From an uncultured Desulfobacter sp. (GTDB taxonomy: Bacteria; Desulfobacterota; Desulfobacteria; Desulfobacterales; Desulfobacteraceae), in assembly GCF_963665355.1 (NCBI RefSeq), contig NZ_OY762229.1:558001-622000 (forward strand): DNA of 64,000 nucleotides, in the 5' to 3' direction. Positions 48,571 to 57,784 of the stretch are shown one piece after another. A program made the translations under genes and the position numbers. Position 1 is the stretch's first letter, and each line of letters starts with the position of its first letter. The notes under the pieces were generated by a model that searched no databases, was not told the origin of the DNA, and saw only the letters and a list, made by a program, of their open reading frames with translations.

Positions 48571-48602
48571 CCTGAAACCAAGCCGATACTGAAACGACAC
48601 TT

Positions 48603-49445
48603 ATGAGCAAAATAAAAGTAACTCCGGAAGAGTTTAAAACATTTTCCCAATATATTCTGGATATATCCGGAATTGCACTAACTACGGGGAAGGAATACCT
48701 TCTGGAAACCAGACTAAATCCTCTGCTTGCCAAATATCAGTGCAATTCATATTCGGAGCTGATGAAAAAATCCAAACTCGGTTTAAACAAAGAGTTGGAA
48801 GGCGAAATTATTGACGCCATTTCCACCAATGAAACCTATTTTTTCAGGGACAAATCACCGTTTCAACTTCTCCAGCATAAAATTTTGCCGGACCTGATTG
48901 ATAAACGCTCTAAAAAAAGTTTCGGCAAACCTGCCATAAGAGTATGGAGTGCAGCCAATTCAACCGGTCAGGAAATATACAGTCTTGCCATGACCCTGAT
49001 CGAAATGGGCGTCACCCTTGACAAGTACAACATCAGACTGTTTGGTACGGATATCTCCGATGCCGCCATAGCCAAGGCCAGTTACGGAATTTACAACAAG
49101 TTTGAAGTGGCTCGCGGACTTGAACCTTCCCGGCTTAACAGATTCTTTCTCCCCACGGAGGATAAATACAAGGTTAAAGACGAACTTAGGGCCATGGTTC
49201 AATTTAAAAAAATGAACCTGATGAAACCGTTTATTGGTATTGGTAAGTTTGATATAGTTCTTTGCCGCAATGTGATGATCTATTTCACCACTGAGGATCG
49301 CCGGAAAATATATACAAACATATCAAAAGTTATGGAACCGGATGGCTATCTTTTGATTGGTTCCACAGAATCATTGGTTAATGATACTGACCTTTTTGCA
49401 TCTTTCAGATATTTAAACTCGGTATTTTACCAGTTCAAAAGCTAG
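48603..49445 (+). CDS. cheR: CheR chemotaxis methyltransferase
   Basis: CheR (280 residues) methylates receptor glutamates with S-adenosylmethionine. The N-terminal helical domain is followed by ISTNETYFFRD, the SAM-binding WSAANSTGQEIYSLAM and VLCRNVMIYF. The usual GEEPYS is GQEIYS, as in some delta-type CheR proteins. No tetratricopeptide extension is present. It lies 32 bp after cheB. Confidence 0.95.
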   Translation: MSKIKVTPEEFKTFSQYILDISGIALTTGKEYLLETRLNPLLAKYQCNSYSELMKKSKLGLNKELEGEIIDAISTNETYFFRDKSPFQLLQHKILPDLIDKRSKKSFGKPAIRVWSAANSTGQEIYSLAMTLIEMGVTLDKYNIRLFGTDISDAAIAKASYGIYNKFEVARGLEPSRLNRFFLPTEDKYKVKDELRAMVQFKKMNLMKPFIGIGKFDIVLCRNVMIYFTTEDRRKIYTNISKVMEPDGYLLIGSTESLVNDTDLFASFRYLNSVFYQFKS

Positions 49446-49457
49446 CGGAGTGACTTT

Positions 49458-51134
49458 ATGGGTGGTATTAATGCACAAGATTTCATTAATGAGCTTATTT
49501 TCTGTCTCAACGAAAAAGATATAGTTAAAGCCAAGGCCCTGCTTCAATTTGCATCGGACGCCAATGTTGATGTCCAGGTTCAGAAAATGGCCCTGGCAGA
49601 ACTTTCCAAAGGACCTGAAAACGTTGTTTTTCCTTTACTTGAATACCTCACAAAAATAGAAATTTCCAACCCGGAAATTCAGGAAAGTCTGTATGAATTA
49701 ATTCTGGACAAAGCATACGGCAATACCAGTCTGGTCATTGAATACATTATCAACAACGAAAAAAAGACCCGGATTCAGTTCATCCGCGCGGCCGGAGATC
49801 TGTTTCTTGATGAAACCATTCCGGCCTTGATCCAGGTTGTACAGGGCGAAGCAGACCCGGACATTATTACTCCTGCCATTCGGTCACTTGCGGTATTCCG
49901 TACCCCCGAACATCTTGAAATTTTTTCTTCATTTATAACTCACTCTTCCCCCGATGTAATCCGGGCAGCCATTTTCGCCATAGGAGCCATAGCCAATCCC
50001 CAGGCAGCAGATACTCTGGTAAGCTTTTTATGCAAGGATGAAACCATAAACAAACTGGTTGTCCAGGCCTTGGCCGAGAAGCAAGAGCTTTACGATCTGG
50101 AACAAATAACCCTTCTTTTATCATCACCTGTCACAATTATCCGGGATACGGCCATTGACGAGCTTATCAATATGGGTAAAAAGGCCACCCCCCTTCTCAC
50201 CAAGGCATTCCAGAATGCTGAAGCCGACTATATGGTGCATTTGGTTACCACCCTTGGCTACATTTCTGATCAGGCTGCCATTCCCGCCATCATGGATATT
50301 ATCAATACCCAACCCAAGGATGCCAATATCCGTCAGGCTGCGTACGAAGCCATGGAACGTATTCCATCCCCCCGTACAGCCATTTGCCTGGTCCAAGGCC
50401 TCCAGGACCCGGAAGAGTCTGTACGTATGAGTGCGGCCCGTGCCATAGACAAAAACCTGTCAAAACCATTGGTGGCCGGATTAAAAAATATTATCCGGGA
50501 CAAATCACCTGAAGCCGTATCAACTGTAGGCGCACTTATAGATACGGATGCAACCAATATATTCAGCTTTATAATTGGCGAAGACGCCTTCAAGGAACTT
50601 GCGATAACCCATATTACTGAAAAGGCAGCCCCTTCAGTCCGGAAGGCCTTTTTAAAGAATATGGCATCCATTGGTCAGGTTGAATTTGCCAAAGAAATTG
50701 CCGCCAAAATCACCGGGGCGGCTCAGACAGAAAAAGCATCTTCGGTGAAAATTGTGGTGGTGGATGATTCAAAAATGATGCTCAAACTATATCAAAATAA
50801 ATTATCACTCTTAGGACTTGCCTGTGAAACATATCACCGTCCAGAGGATGCCGTTAAACGAATACTGACAGAAAAACCAGACCTTGTCATTACGGATTTG
50901 AACATGCCCAACATCAGCGGTCTAGAACTTACCATGGAAATACGGCGCAAATTCACCCGGACGGATCTTCCCATCCTGATGATCACCACCCAAAGTGATT
51001 TTGTAGAGGAAAAAGGCGGAGATGTGGATGTAAGCCAGGCTCTTTTAAAAAAATCCGGCATAAATACAATCCTTCACAAGCCTTTTAGTGACGATGCTTT
51101 CAAAGATTCCGTCTCTCAACTACTTCCTACATAA
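49458..51134 (+). CDS. HEAT-repeat protein with C-terminal receiver domain
   Basis: The 558-residue protein has about 420 residues of HEAT-like helical repeats (for example TIPALIQVVQGEADPDIITP and RTAICLVQGLQDPEESVRMS) and then a receiver at ~430-558: VVVDDSKMMLKLY, phospho-acceptor near Asp480 in LVITDLNMPNISG, Thr in MITTQSD and Lys in LHKPF. Between them is a short linker. It follows cheR by 12 bp (SD GGAG) and ends the operon. As the operon lacks cheY, this receiver is the natural phosphate acceptor for CheA, with the HEAT array as output platform. That role is inference. Confidence 0.85.
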   Translation: MGGINAQDFINELIFCLNEKDIVKAKALLQFASDANVDVQVQKMALAELSKGPENVVFPLLEYLTKIEISNPEIQESLYELILDKAYGNTSLVIEYIINNEKKTRIQFIRAAGDLFLDETIPALIQVVQGEADPDIITPAIRSLAVFRTPEHLEIFSSFITHSSPDVIRAAIFAIGAIANPQAADTLVSFLCKDETINKLVVQALAEKQELYDLEQITLLLSSPVTIIRDTAIDELINMGKKATPLLTKAFQNAEADYMVHLVTTLGYISDQAAIPAIMDIINTQPKDANIRQAAYEAMERIPSPRTAICLVQGLQDPEESVRMSAARAIDKNLSKPLVAGLKNIIRDKSPEAVSTVGALIDTDATNIFSFIIGEDAFKELAITHITEKAAPSVRKAFLKNMASIGQVEFAKEIAAKITGAAQTEKASSVKIVVVDDSKMMLKLYQNKLSLLGLACETYHRPEDAVKRILTEKPDLVITDLNMPNISGLELTMEIRRKFTRTDLPILMITTQSDFVEEKGGDVDVSQALLKKSGINTILHKPFSDDAFKDSVSQLLPT

Positions 51135-51168
51135 TTTCACCTTAAAATGATTCAAACAAACTTTTTTT

Positions 51169-51227
51169 GCCACGAAGCGCACAAAGATAGTAGAGCACAA
51201 ACCTTGGTGGTCTCCATGGTGAATTAA
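51169..51227. repeat. Degenerate CACGAAG / CTTTGTG-type intergenic repeat
   Basis: The sequence runs GCCACGAAGCGCACAAAG, then about 20 bp, then CCTTGGTGG and CCATGGTGAATT. It resembles a palindromic intergenic repeat that I recall from many environmental genomes. Here it is imperfect. The rest of the 283-bp gap (51135-51417) holds nothing I can name beyond a probable promoter and leader of the next gene. Confidence 0.4.
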
Positions 51228-51417
51228 AAAGTCAAAAAATTATTTGTGGGTTTATTTTTCCATTTAATCCGATTATCATGATTTCGATATCCTCGATTCA
51301 ATAAACATGGTATATATCCCCGCTATGGTGATCCATCCAAAATCATTAGACTGAGATCAGCAGACGTTAACACAGGAATCTATCCTTAGGAGCCTCCATA
51401 AAAAAAGGGATTTATCC

Positions 51418-51876
51418 ATGATAAGAAAAGCCCTCATCCATGATGTTGTCCCCATACATGCCCTGCTTCAATCTTATGCCCAAAAAGGCGAGCTTTTAGG
51501 CCGGCCTTTAAGCAATCTCTACGACCACTTACGGGATTTCTGGGTATATGAAGATGATCATACAGGTATCATAACAGGCTGTGCAGCTTTAGCCTTTTGC
51601 TGGGAAGATATCGCGGAGATCCGTTCCGTTGCGGTAAAAGAGGGATACCAGGGACAGAAAATCGGATCGGCCCTTACGGAACGTTGTATTCAGGAAGCCT
51701 TTTATTTTAGATTAAAAACATTATTTGCGCTGACCTATCGCCCCACATTTTTTGAGCGTTTCGGATTTGCAATAACTGAAAAAGAGAAACTTCCCATGGT
51801 CAAAATCTGGGCCGGGTGTCTGGACTGTGTTAAATTTCCGGATTGTGATGAAATAGCAATGATCAAACAGTTATAG
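51418..51876 (+). CDS. Short GNAT acetyltransferase, N-acetylglutamate synthase-like
   Basis: This 152-residue GNAT protein begins MIRKALIHDVVPIHALLQSY. The acetyl-CoA-binding stretch EGYQGQKIGSALTERC is intact. The C-terminal pattern KIWAGCLDCVKFPDCDE, with three cysteines, is that of the short stand-alone N-acetylglutamate synthases of delta-type bacteria, which make the first arginine intermediate. No other arg gene lies nearby. Its stop lies 6 bp from that of the convergent gene. Confidence 0.75.
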   Translation: MIRKALIHDVVPIHALLQSYAQKGELLGRPLSNLYDHLRDFWVYEDDHTGIITGCAALAFCWEDIAEIRSVAVKEGYQGQKIGSALTERCIQEAFYFRLKTLFALTYRPTFFERFGFAITEKEKLPMVKIWAGCLDCVKFPDCDEIAMIKQL

Positions 51877-51882
51877 TTCCAT

Positions 51883-52938
51883 TCAGGTATAAACTATTTT
51901 GTAGGGAATGGGGGCATATTTGGTTACGGACGGTTTGGGAAGGATTCGTTCCTCGGCTACGGTCAACCAGTTATTATCCGGATTCAGTTCCCGAAGGCGT
52001 CCTCCTTCCGAAGGAAGGGCATGGCTGGTGTAATCATACCAGACATTGAAAATACAGATATAAAATTTGCCCTCCCGGGCCACCACATAGTTATTGGTAA
52101 AGGTGCTCTGGGGGACACCAACCTGCTGGGACAATGCTTTAACTTCGTCAACCACAAGCTTTATAAGAACGGACTTTGACACGCCTTTTTCATCGAAACG
52201 CAGCAAACTTCGCGATTCGCTGGATGCTACATAAATGGTAGTAATTGAGTTGAGCTGCCGGAAATACTGGGCAGCCACAATGGCCGCCGTCCGCCTGCCA
52301 CCGGAGAGTACCGGAACGCCATAATACTCAAACAATTTTTTTTGCATATTTTCAGCGTAACTATCTCCTTTTTCATACAGATCTTTGGAGATGTAACGTA
52401 AAAATTTGGCAAGACTTTCCGAGGCATCGGCAATGGGCCAGTCCACCCTGACGTGAAAATGGGTCAGGGCGTACTGGGTTTTCATCCGCTGATTGGGCTG
52501 GATTAAAATGGCATAATCCACAGGCAGAAGGTTTTTAAGAAAGGAAAAAAAACCGTCATTCTCAAAACATTTTATATTTCGGTTATAGTTCTCAAGATCA
52601 GGAAAATCTTTGAGCCGCAGAAGATTGGCTTTCGTGGTTTTATTAACATCAAAGTACCGAATATATTTTTTATGAATTTTATCAATATAATTTTCACAAA
52701 AAATAATCAGAAAGGAATTTTGTGCTTCAAACTCCACGGAAGGGATACGCGCCCTGGGCTTGAGTTCTCTTAACTCAACAAAGGGGTAAGGGGTCCGAAG
52801 CTTTAAAAAATTATTGTAAGACCCCACAAGGGCGTAATCCAGGACAAACTGATCCAGTTCATCCCTTAGAACCTGGTAATAGGACCGGCGCAGCCGGTCC
52901 TCCCTGCTCAGAGCGTGTCGTAACTTGCAGAATTTCAC
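51883..52938 (-). CDS. Conserved-looking hypothetical protein
   Basis: I do not recognise this 351-residue protein. It starts MKFCKLRHALSREDRLRRSY, has a basic N-terminal helix, a mixed alpha/beta middle and a hydrophilic C terminus, with no signal peptide or clear membrane segment. Sequence such as VRVDWPIADASESLAKFLRY and TTIYVASSESRSLLRF suggests a folded soluble protein. It lies 28 bp after pgk, so it is probably at the end of the gyrA-radC-pgk transcript. Full-length frame and normal composition argue that it is real. Confidence 0.75.
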   Translation of the reverse strand: MKFCKLRHALSREDRLRRSYYQVLRDELDQFVLDYALVGSYNNFLKLRTPYPFVELRELKPRARIPSVEFEAQNSFLIIFCENYIDKIHKKYIRYFDVNKTTKANLLRLKDFPDLENYNRNIKCFENDGFFSFLKNLLPVDYAILIQPNQRMKTQYALTHFHVRVDWPIADASESLAKFLRYISKDLYEKGDSYAENMQKKLFEYYGVPVLSGGRRTAAIVAAQYFRQLNSITTIYVASSESRSLLRFDEKGVSKSVLIKLVVDEVKALSQQVGVPQSTFTNNYVVAREGKFYICIFNVWYDYTSHALPSEGGRLRELNPDNNWLTVAEERILPKPSVTKYAPIPYKIVYT

Positions 52939-52966
52939 CTCACGTTGATCCTTTCCGAGACTATAA

Positions 52967-54142
52967 CTATTCCAATGCAGCCACTCCGGGTAGTACTTTT
53001 CCTTCCATCATATGCAGAAAAGCCCCGCCTCCAGTGGAGATGTAGCTGACTTTTTCCGTAATTCCGCATTGTTTGGCTGCAAGACCCGTATCACCACCTC
53101 CCACAACGGAAAAAGCAGAGGAGCCGGCAATGGCATCTGCAACGGCCTGGGTACCGGCAGCGAACGGACCCATTTCAAACACGCCCATGGGGCCGTTCCA
53201 CACAATTGTTCCTGCACTGGCAATGGCATTGGCAAAACGTTTCGCACTTTCAGGACCAACATCCAGGGCCATCCATCCATCCGGAATTTCATTCAAAGAG
53301 ACTGTACGTGACTGGGCATCCTTGTCAAAACGATCCGCAACAACCAGGTCTGAGGGTAAAAGCAGGTTAATGCCCTTTTCCCTGGCATGGGCCATGATAC
53401 CAGAAGCCGTATCAATTAAATCAGTTTCAATCATGGACCCCTTGGTATCCACACCGTTTGCAGCAAGAAAGGTATTGGCCATGGCGCCGCCGATAATCAT
53501 GCAGTCCACAAATTTTAACATATTTTCAAGGGCGGCCAGTTTGCTGGAGACTTTTGCACCGCCAATCACGACGATCAGCGGTTTCTTGGGATGTTCCACA
53601 GAATCGTAATATGAACGGACCTCTTTTTCAAGCAGAAAGCCGGCTGCAGACGATTTCGCATATCTGGTAATGCCGGTAACAGATGCCTGGTCACGATGTG
53701 ATACGGCAAAGGCATCGTTCACATAAACATCGCAAAGATCTGCAAGGGCCTTTGAGAAGTCAGGATCGTTTTTCTTCTCCTCTTCGTGAAACCTTAAATT
53801 TTCAAGCATGAGAATCTGTCCCGGTTCAAGGGCTTGTACCTGTTTTTTCACCGCGTCTCCAATGCAGTCTTCGGCAAATGCCACAGGCATGTTCAAAAGT
53901 TCCGACAGCCTGACCGCTGCGGGCTTAAGGCTGAATTTTTTGTCCCGGCCGCCCTTGGGACGGCCCAGGTGGGAGGCCAGTATCAGTTTGGATTTTTTTT
54001 CAATCAAATAGGTAATCAGTTCCAGGGTGGCCCTGATCCGGTTATCGTCACTTATATTGCCTTGGTCATCCATGGGCAGATTATAGTCCACCCGGATAAA
54101 AAGGGTTTTACCGCTTACATCTAAATCTCGAACCGATTTCAT
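52967..54142 (-). CDS. pgk: Phosphoglycerate kinase
   Basis: This 391-residue enzyme interconverts 1,3-bisphosphoglycerate with ADP and 3-phosphoglycerate with ATP in glycolysis/gluconeogenesis. The substrate site (RVDYNLPMDDQGNISDDNRI, LASHLGRPKG) and nucleotide site (VIGGAKVSSKL, VGGGDTGLAAK, STGGGAFLHMMEG) are intact. The early motif reads RVDYNLP instead of RVDFNVP. No gap or pgi/tpi gene is adjacent. Confidence 0.98.
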   Translation of the reverse strand: MKSVRDLDVSGKTLFIRVDYNLPMDDQGNISDDNRIRATLELITYLIEKKSKLILASHLGRPKGGRDKKFSLKPAAVRLSELLNMPVAFAEDCIGDAVKKQVQALEPGQILMLENLRFHEEEKKNDPDFSKALADLCDVYVNDAFAVSHRDQASVTGITRYAKSSAAGFLLEKEVRSYYDSVEHPKKPLIVVIGGAKVSSKLAALENMLKFVDCMIIGGAMANTFLAANGVDTKGSMIETDLIDTASGIMAHAREKGINLLLPSDLVVADRFDKDAQSRTVSLNEIPDGWMALDVGPESAKRFANAIASAGTIVWNGPMGVFEMGPFAAGTQAVADAIAGSSAFSVVGGGDTGLAAKQCGITEKVSYISTGGGAFLHMMEGKVLPGVAALE

Positions 54143-54186
54143 ATTCCCTCCTCATTGGAAATACATAGGGCTTTTGCGTTCCTGTA

Positions 54187-54459
54187 CTATTTCTTCATTT
54201 TCAGACCACGTCTGTATGCCTGTTTTTTCCTGGACCACCGTTCAAAAAAAGAGATGGCCCCGGCTTTTGTAGAGCGTTCAATGACCTCTTCTTCCACTTG
54301 AATCCCGTTCTTTGTGGCCATGGCCTGTTGAAGGCACCTTGTTTTCACAGGACAGTGGTAAAAGCATTGTTCCGGGGTTTCCCGCAACCCCTTGGCCCCC
54401 ATGGGAAATACTTTTTCAAGTTCTCCGAAGCAGTCGGGAAGATCGTCTTGACTCGTCAT
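54187..54459 (-). CDS. Small four-cysteine protein
   Basis: This 90-residue protein carries cysteines at 10, 32, 36 and 42 (DCFG, QCFYHCPVKTRCLQ), a pattern that could bind zinc or an Fe-S cluster, followed by a basic C terminus (RWSRKKQAYRRGLKMKK). I do not recognise a named family. Its start overlaps the radC stop (ATGA), so translation is coupled. It lies before pgk. Confidence 0.7.
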   Translation of the reverse strand: MTSQDDLPDCFGELEKVFPMGAKGLRETPEQCFYHCPVKTRCLQQAMATKNGIQVEEEVIERSTKAGAISFFERWSRKKQAYRRGLKMKK

Positions 54460-55175
54460 TTAATTTGTTCAAACTCCTTTTGGAACTGGTCCATAACCCC
54501 CTGGGCCGCAAAACTGTAATACCCCTGGCTGCCTGTGACGAGATGATCGTGGACATGAATGCCGGCAAACGCCAGGGCAAAAAAAAGGGTCCGGGTAATA
54601 CGGATATCCTGGGCTGAGGGCGAAATGTCCCCGGACGGATGATTGTGCGCTAAAACCACTGACGCCGCATTATGTGCAAGGCTGCGTGCAATCACTTCCC
54701 GGGGGTATACTGCCGAGGCTGAAAGGGTTCCGGTAAAAAGAATCTCAGATGCCATAACCCTGTTTTTGGCATCCAGGAATATCCCTAAAAAATGTTCTTT
54801 ATTTTTATAACCTATGGTCTGGTTCAAATAGGCAATCAGACTTTCAGGATTACTGACCACATCCATTTTGAGTATCCGGGTTTCCAGATACCGGTCTGCC
54901 ACAGCCTTGATCAGATGAATTCCGAAGCTGTTGGCAGGCCCCACCCCTTTAATCCGGCAAAGAGCCTGGGTATCAGCCTCCAGTACCCGGGGCAGGGTTT
55001 TAAATTCTGCTAAAAGATCTTTGGCTGACTGTTTGGTATCCTTTCGGGGTGTATTCAGGGCCAACAGCAATTCCAGGACTTCGTAATCCTGGAACCCTGA
55101 CAGGCCGGCCTGAAGAAAGCGTTCCCTCAGGCGCTGCCGGTGTCCTGCACCCTTATTCGTCGTCTCCCTGATCAT
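54456..55175 (-). CDS. radC: RadC/YicR-family JAB-domain protein
   Basis: The JAB metallo-protease-like domain is clear: [20 protein letters not shown] provides the HxH and Asp zinc ligands. A helix-hairpin-helix-like part precedes it ([19 protein letters not shown]). The role is unproven; old links to DNA repair were withdrawn. The start is uncertain: several in-frame ATGs exist between 55271 and 55175, all within gyrA. I use the last one (239 residues). The overlap with gyrA is at least 23 bp. Confidence 0.85.
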   Translation of the reverse strand: MIRETTNKGAGHRQRLRERFLQAGLSGFQDYEVLELLLALNTPRKDTKQSAKDLLAEFKTLPRVLEADTQALCRIKGVGPANSFGIHLIKAVADRYLETRILKMDVVSNPESLIAYLNQTIGYKNKEHFLGIFLDAKNRVMASEILFTGTLSASAVYPREVIARSLAHNAASVVLAHNHPSGDISPSAQDIRITRTLFFALAFAGIHVHDHLVTGSQGYYSFAAQGVMDQFQKEFEQIK

Positions 55176-57747
55176 CTGTCTCGTCATCTGCCGGGTCATC
55201 CCCATCAAAGTCATCCTCTTCAGGATCATCCTCATCAAGGTCTTCCGGATACATATCCGTATCCTGCTCATCTATGATGTCAGTATCATCCCCATCGGAA
55301 GTAAAACAGGTGTTGTCATCATCAGGGTCGCGGTCCACTTCAGGTAGACGGGCAATGCCGATAAGGGCCTCTCCACTGGCAAGGTTAATGAGTCTGACGC
55401 CCTGGGTATTTCTGGAGATCACGTTGATACCGCAGATATTTGTACGAATCAGTTTCCCTTTGTCCGTAACCATCATCAATTCATCATTGTCATCCACCAG
55501 GGCAAGGGCCATCATTTTACCGTTGCGTTTGGACGTTTTAATTGAGAAAACCCCCTTGCCGCCCCGGGCCTGGGTTTTGTACTCCTCAATGTTAGAACGC
55601 TTTCCATAACCGTTTTCCGTAACAGTTAAAAGCGTGTCCTCATCCCCAAGCACTTCCATACCCACCACCCGGGAACCTTCTTCTATGCGCATACCCCGGA
55701 CGCCCATGGAGCCGCGGCCCATATCACGTACGTCTTCTTCATTAAACCGGATGACTTTCCCCCCTTCGGACCCCAGAAATATCTCCTGGCTACCATCGGT
55801 GATGCGTGCGGCAATAAGTTCGTCACCCTCAGCCAGCTTCACACCGATAAGCCCCCCTGCCCGGGGACGTGAATAGGCCATCAGCTCGGTTTTTTTCACC
55901 CGGCCGTTTTTGGTGGCCATGACCACGTACCGATTTTCTGTAAACTCGTCCACAGTAAGCACTGTGGCAAGTTTTTCGCCCTCATCAAAGTTAAGCAGAT
56001 TCACAATGGCCTTGCCAAGGGTGGAACGCCCTGCCATGGGCAGTTCATACACCTTGGCCTGATAAACCTTGCCGAAATTGGTGATAAATAGGAAGGTGGC
56101 ATGGGTGGAGGCCACAAAAAGATGCTCCACAAAATCGTCGGACTTGGTTCCCATGGCGGTCTTGCCCTTGCCGCCCCGGTGCTGGCTGGCATAAAGGGAG
56201 ACGGGATTGCGCTTGATATATCCGCTGCGGGTTACTGTGACCACCATGTCTTCTTCGGCAATAAGATCTTCAATGGAAATTTCCGCAGTGCTCTCCACAA
56301 TACGGGTGCGGCGGGCATCTCCAAACTCTTCATTAAGTTCAGTCAATTCATCCTTGATCAGTCCCCGGACCACGGCTTCAGAGCCAAGGATCTCCTTGAA
56401 CCAGGCAATGTCCTTGAGCAAACCCTGGTATTCGGTTTCAATCTTTTCCCGCTCCAATCCGGTGAGACGCTGCAGCCGCATGTCCAGAATGGCCTGGGCC
56501 TGGATCTCCGTCAGATCAAACCTGTTTATCAGGCCGGTTCTGGCCTCTTCCGGTGACCGGGAAGCCCGGATCAGAGCCACCACTTCATCCAGGTTGTCCA
56601 GGGCGATCTTCAACCCTTCCAGAATATGGGCCCGTTCTTCAGCTTTGCGCAGGTCATAGCGGGTACGCCGGATAATGACGGTGATTCTGTGGGCAATAAA
56701 GTGGTTAAGGATTTCCTTAAGAGAAAGCAGCTCAGGCCGGTTGTTGACCACCGCCAGAAAAATGATACCAAAACTTGTCTGCATATTGGTGTGCTTGTAG
56801 AGCTGGTTTATAACCACTTCAGCAAGCTGGTCGCGTTTGAGTCCAACGGCCATGCGCATGCCCTGACGATCGGATTCATCCCGAACATAGGAGACACCGG
56901 TGATCACCTTGTCCCGGACCAGTTCGGCAATCTTCTCCACCACCTTGGCCTTGTTCACCTGGTAGGGAAGCTCCGTAACCACAATGGTTTCCTGGCCGGT
57001 TTTCTTATTTTCCTCCACCTCGACTTTGGCCCGCAGCGTGATAATTCCCCGACCGGTGTCATAGGCCTCAAAAATTCCCTTGGTGCCGTAAATATGCCCG
57101 TAGGTGGGAAAATCCGGCCCCGGGATATGGGCCATCAACGCCATTGTGTCCATATCCGGATTGTCAATGAGCGCCTTTAACCCTCCAATGACTTCATTGA
57201 TATTGTGGGGCGGGACATTTGTGGTCATGCCCACGGCAATGCCCGAAGACCCGTTGACCAGCAACGCCGGAAATTTTGTGGGCAGAACCGCAGGCTCTTC
57301 CAGGGTTTCATCATAGTTGGGGATGAATTCTACGGTTTCCTTCTCAAGATCAGCCAACATCTGGTGGGAGAGCTTGCGCATACGGATTTCCGTGTAACGC
57401 ATGGCTGCCGGAGAGTCGCCGTCCACCGAGCCGAAGTTGCCCTGACCATCCACCAGGGTATAACGCAGAGAGAAATCCTGGGCCATGCGGACAATGGTGT
57501 CATACACGGCAGAATCCCCGTGGGGGTGGTATTTACCAATAACATCACCCACGATACGGGCAGATTTTTTATAGGGTTTATTCCAGTCATTGTGAAGCTG
57601 CTGCATGGCGTATAATACACGCCGGTGGACTGGTTTCAGCCCGTCCCGGACATCGGGCAGGGCTCGCCCGATAATGACACTCATGGCATACTCGAGATAG
57701 GACTGCTTCATCTCCTTCTCGATGCTGGTACTTTCGTTTTGACTCAT
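55153..57747 (-). CDS. gyrA: DNA gyrase subunit A
   Basis: GyrA (864 residues) cuts and rejoins DNA through the Tyr in [10 protein letters not shown]. The quinolone region is wild-type in look ([15 protein letters not shown], with Ser and Asp). The C-terminal beta-pinwheel has the GyrA box (QHRGGKGKT). The last ~45 residues are almost all Asp and Glu ([20 protein letters not shown]), an acidic tail which in E. coli modulates wrapping. No gyrB is nearby. Confidence 0.98.
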   Translation of the reverse strand: MSQNESTSIEKEMKQSYLEYAMSVIIGRALPDVRDGLKPVHRRVLYAMQQLHNDWNKPYKKSARIVGDVIGKYHPHGDSAVYDTIVRMAQDFSLRYTLVDGQGNFGSVDGDSPAAMRYTEIRMRKLSHQMLADLEKETVEFIPNYDETLEEPAVLPTKFPALLVNGSSGIAVGMTTNVPPHNINEVIGGLKALIDNPDMDTMALMAHIPGPDFPTYGHIYGTKGIFEAYDTGRGIITLRAKVEVEENKKTGQETIVVTELPYQVNKAKVVEKIAELVRDKVITGVSYVRDESDRQGMRMAVGLKRDQLAEVVINQLYKHTNMQTSFGIIFLAVVNNRPELLSLKEILNHFIAHRITVIIRRTRYDLRKAEERAHILEGLKIALDNLDEVVALIRASRSPEEARTGLINRFDLTEIQAQAILDMRLQRLTGLEREKIETEYQGLLKDIAWFKEILGSEAVVRGLIKDELTELNEEFGDARRTRIVESTAEISIEDLIAEEDMVVTVTRSGYIKRNPVSLYASQHRGGKGKTAMGTKSDDFVEHLFVASTHATFLFITNFGKVYQAKVYELPMAGRSTLGKAIVNLLNFDEGEKLATVLTVDEFTENRYVVMATKNGRVKKTELMAYSRPRAGGLIGVKLAEGDELIAARITDGSQEIFLGSEGGKVIRFNEEDVRDMGRGSMGVRGMRIEEGSRVVGMEVLGDEDTLLTVTENGYGKRSNIEEYKTQARGGKGVFSIKTSKRNGKMMALALVDDNDELMMVTDKGKLIRTNICGINVISRNTQGVRLINLASGEALIGIARLPEVDRDPDDDNTCFTSDGDDTDIIDEQDTDMYPEDLDEDDPEEDDFDGDDPADDETDDQGDDE

Positions 57748-57784
57748 CCTAAATTAACTGCTCCCGATTAAATTGGCTTTATAA

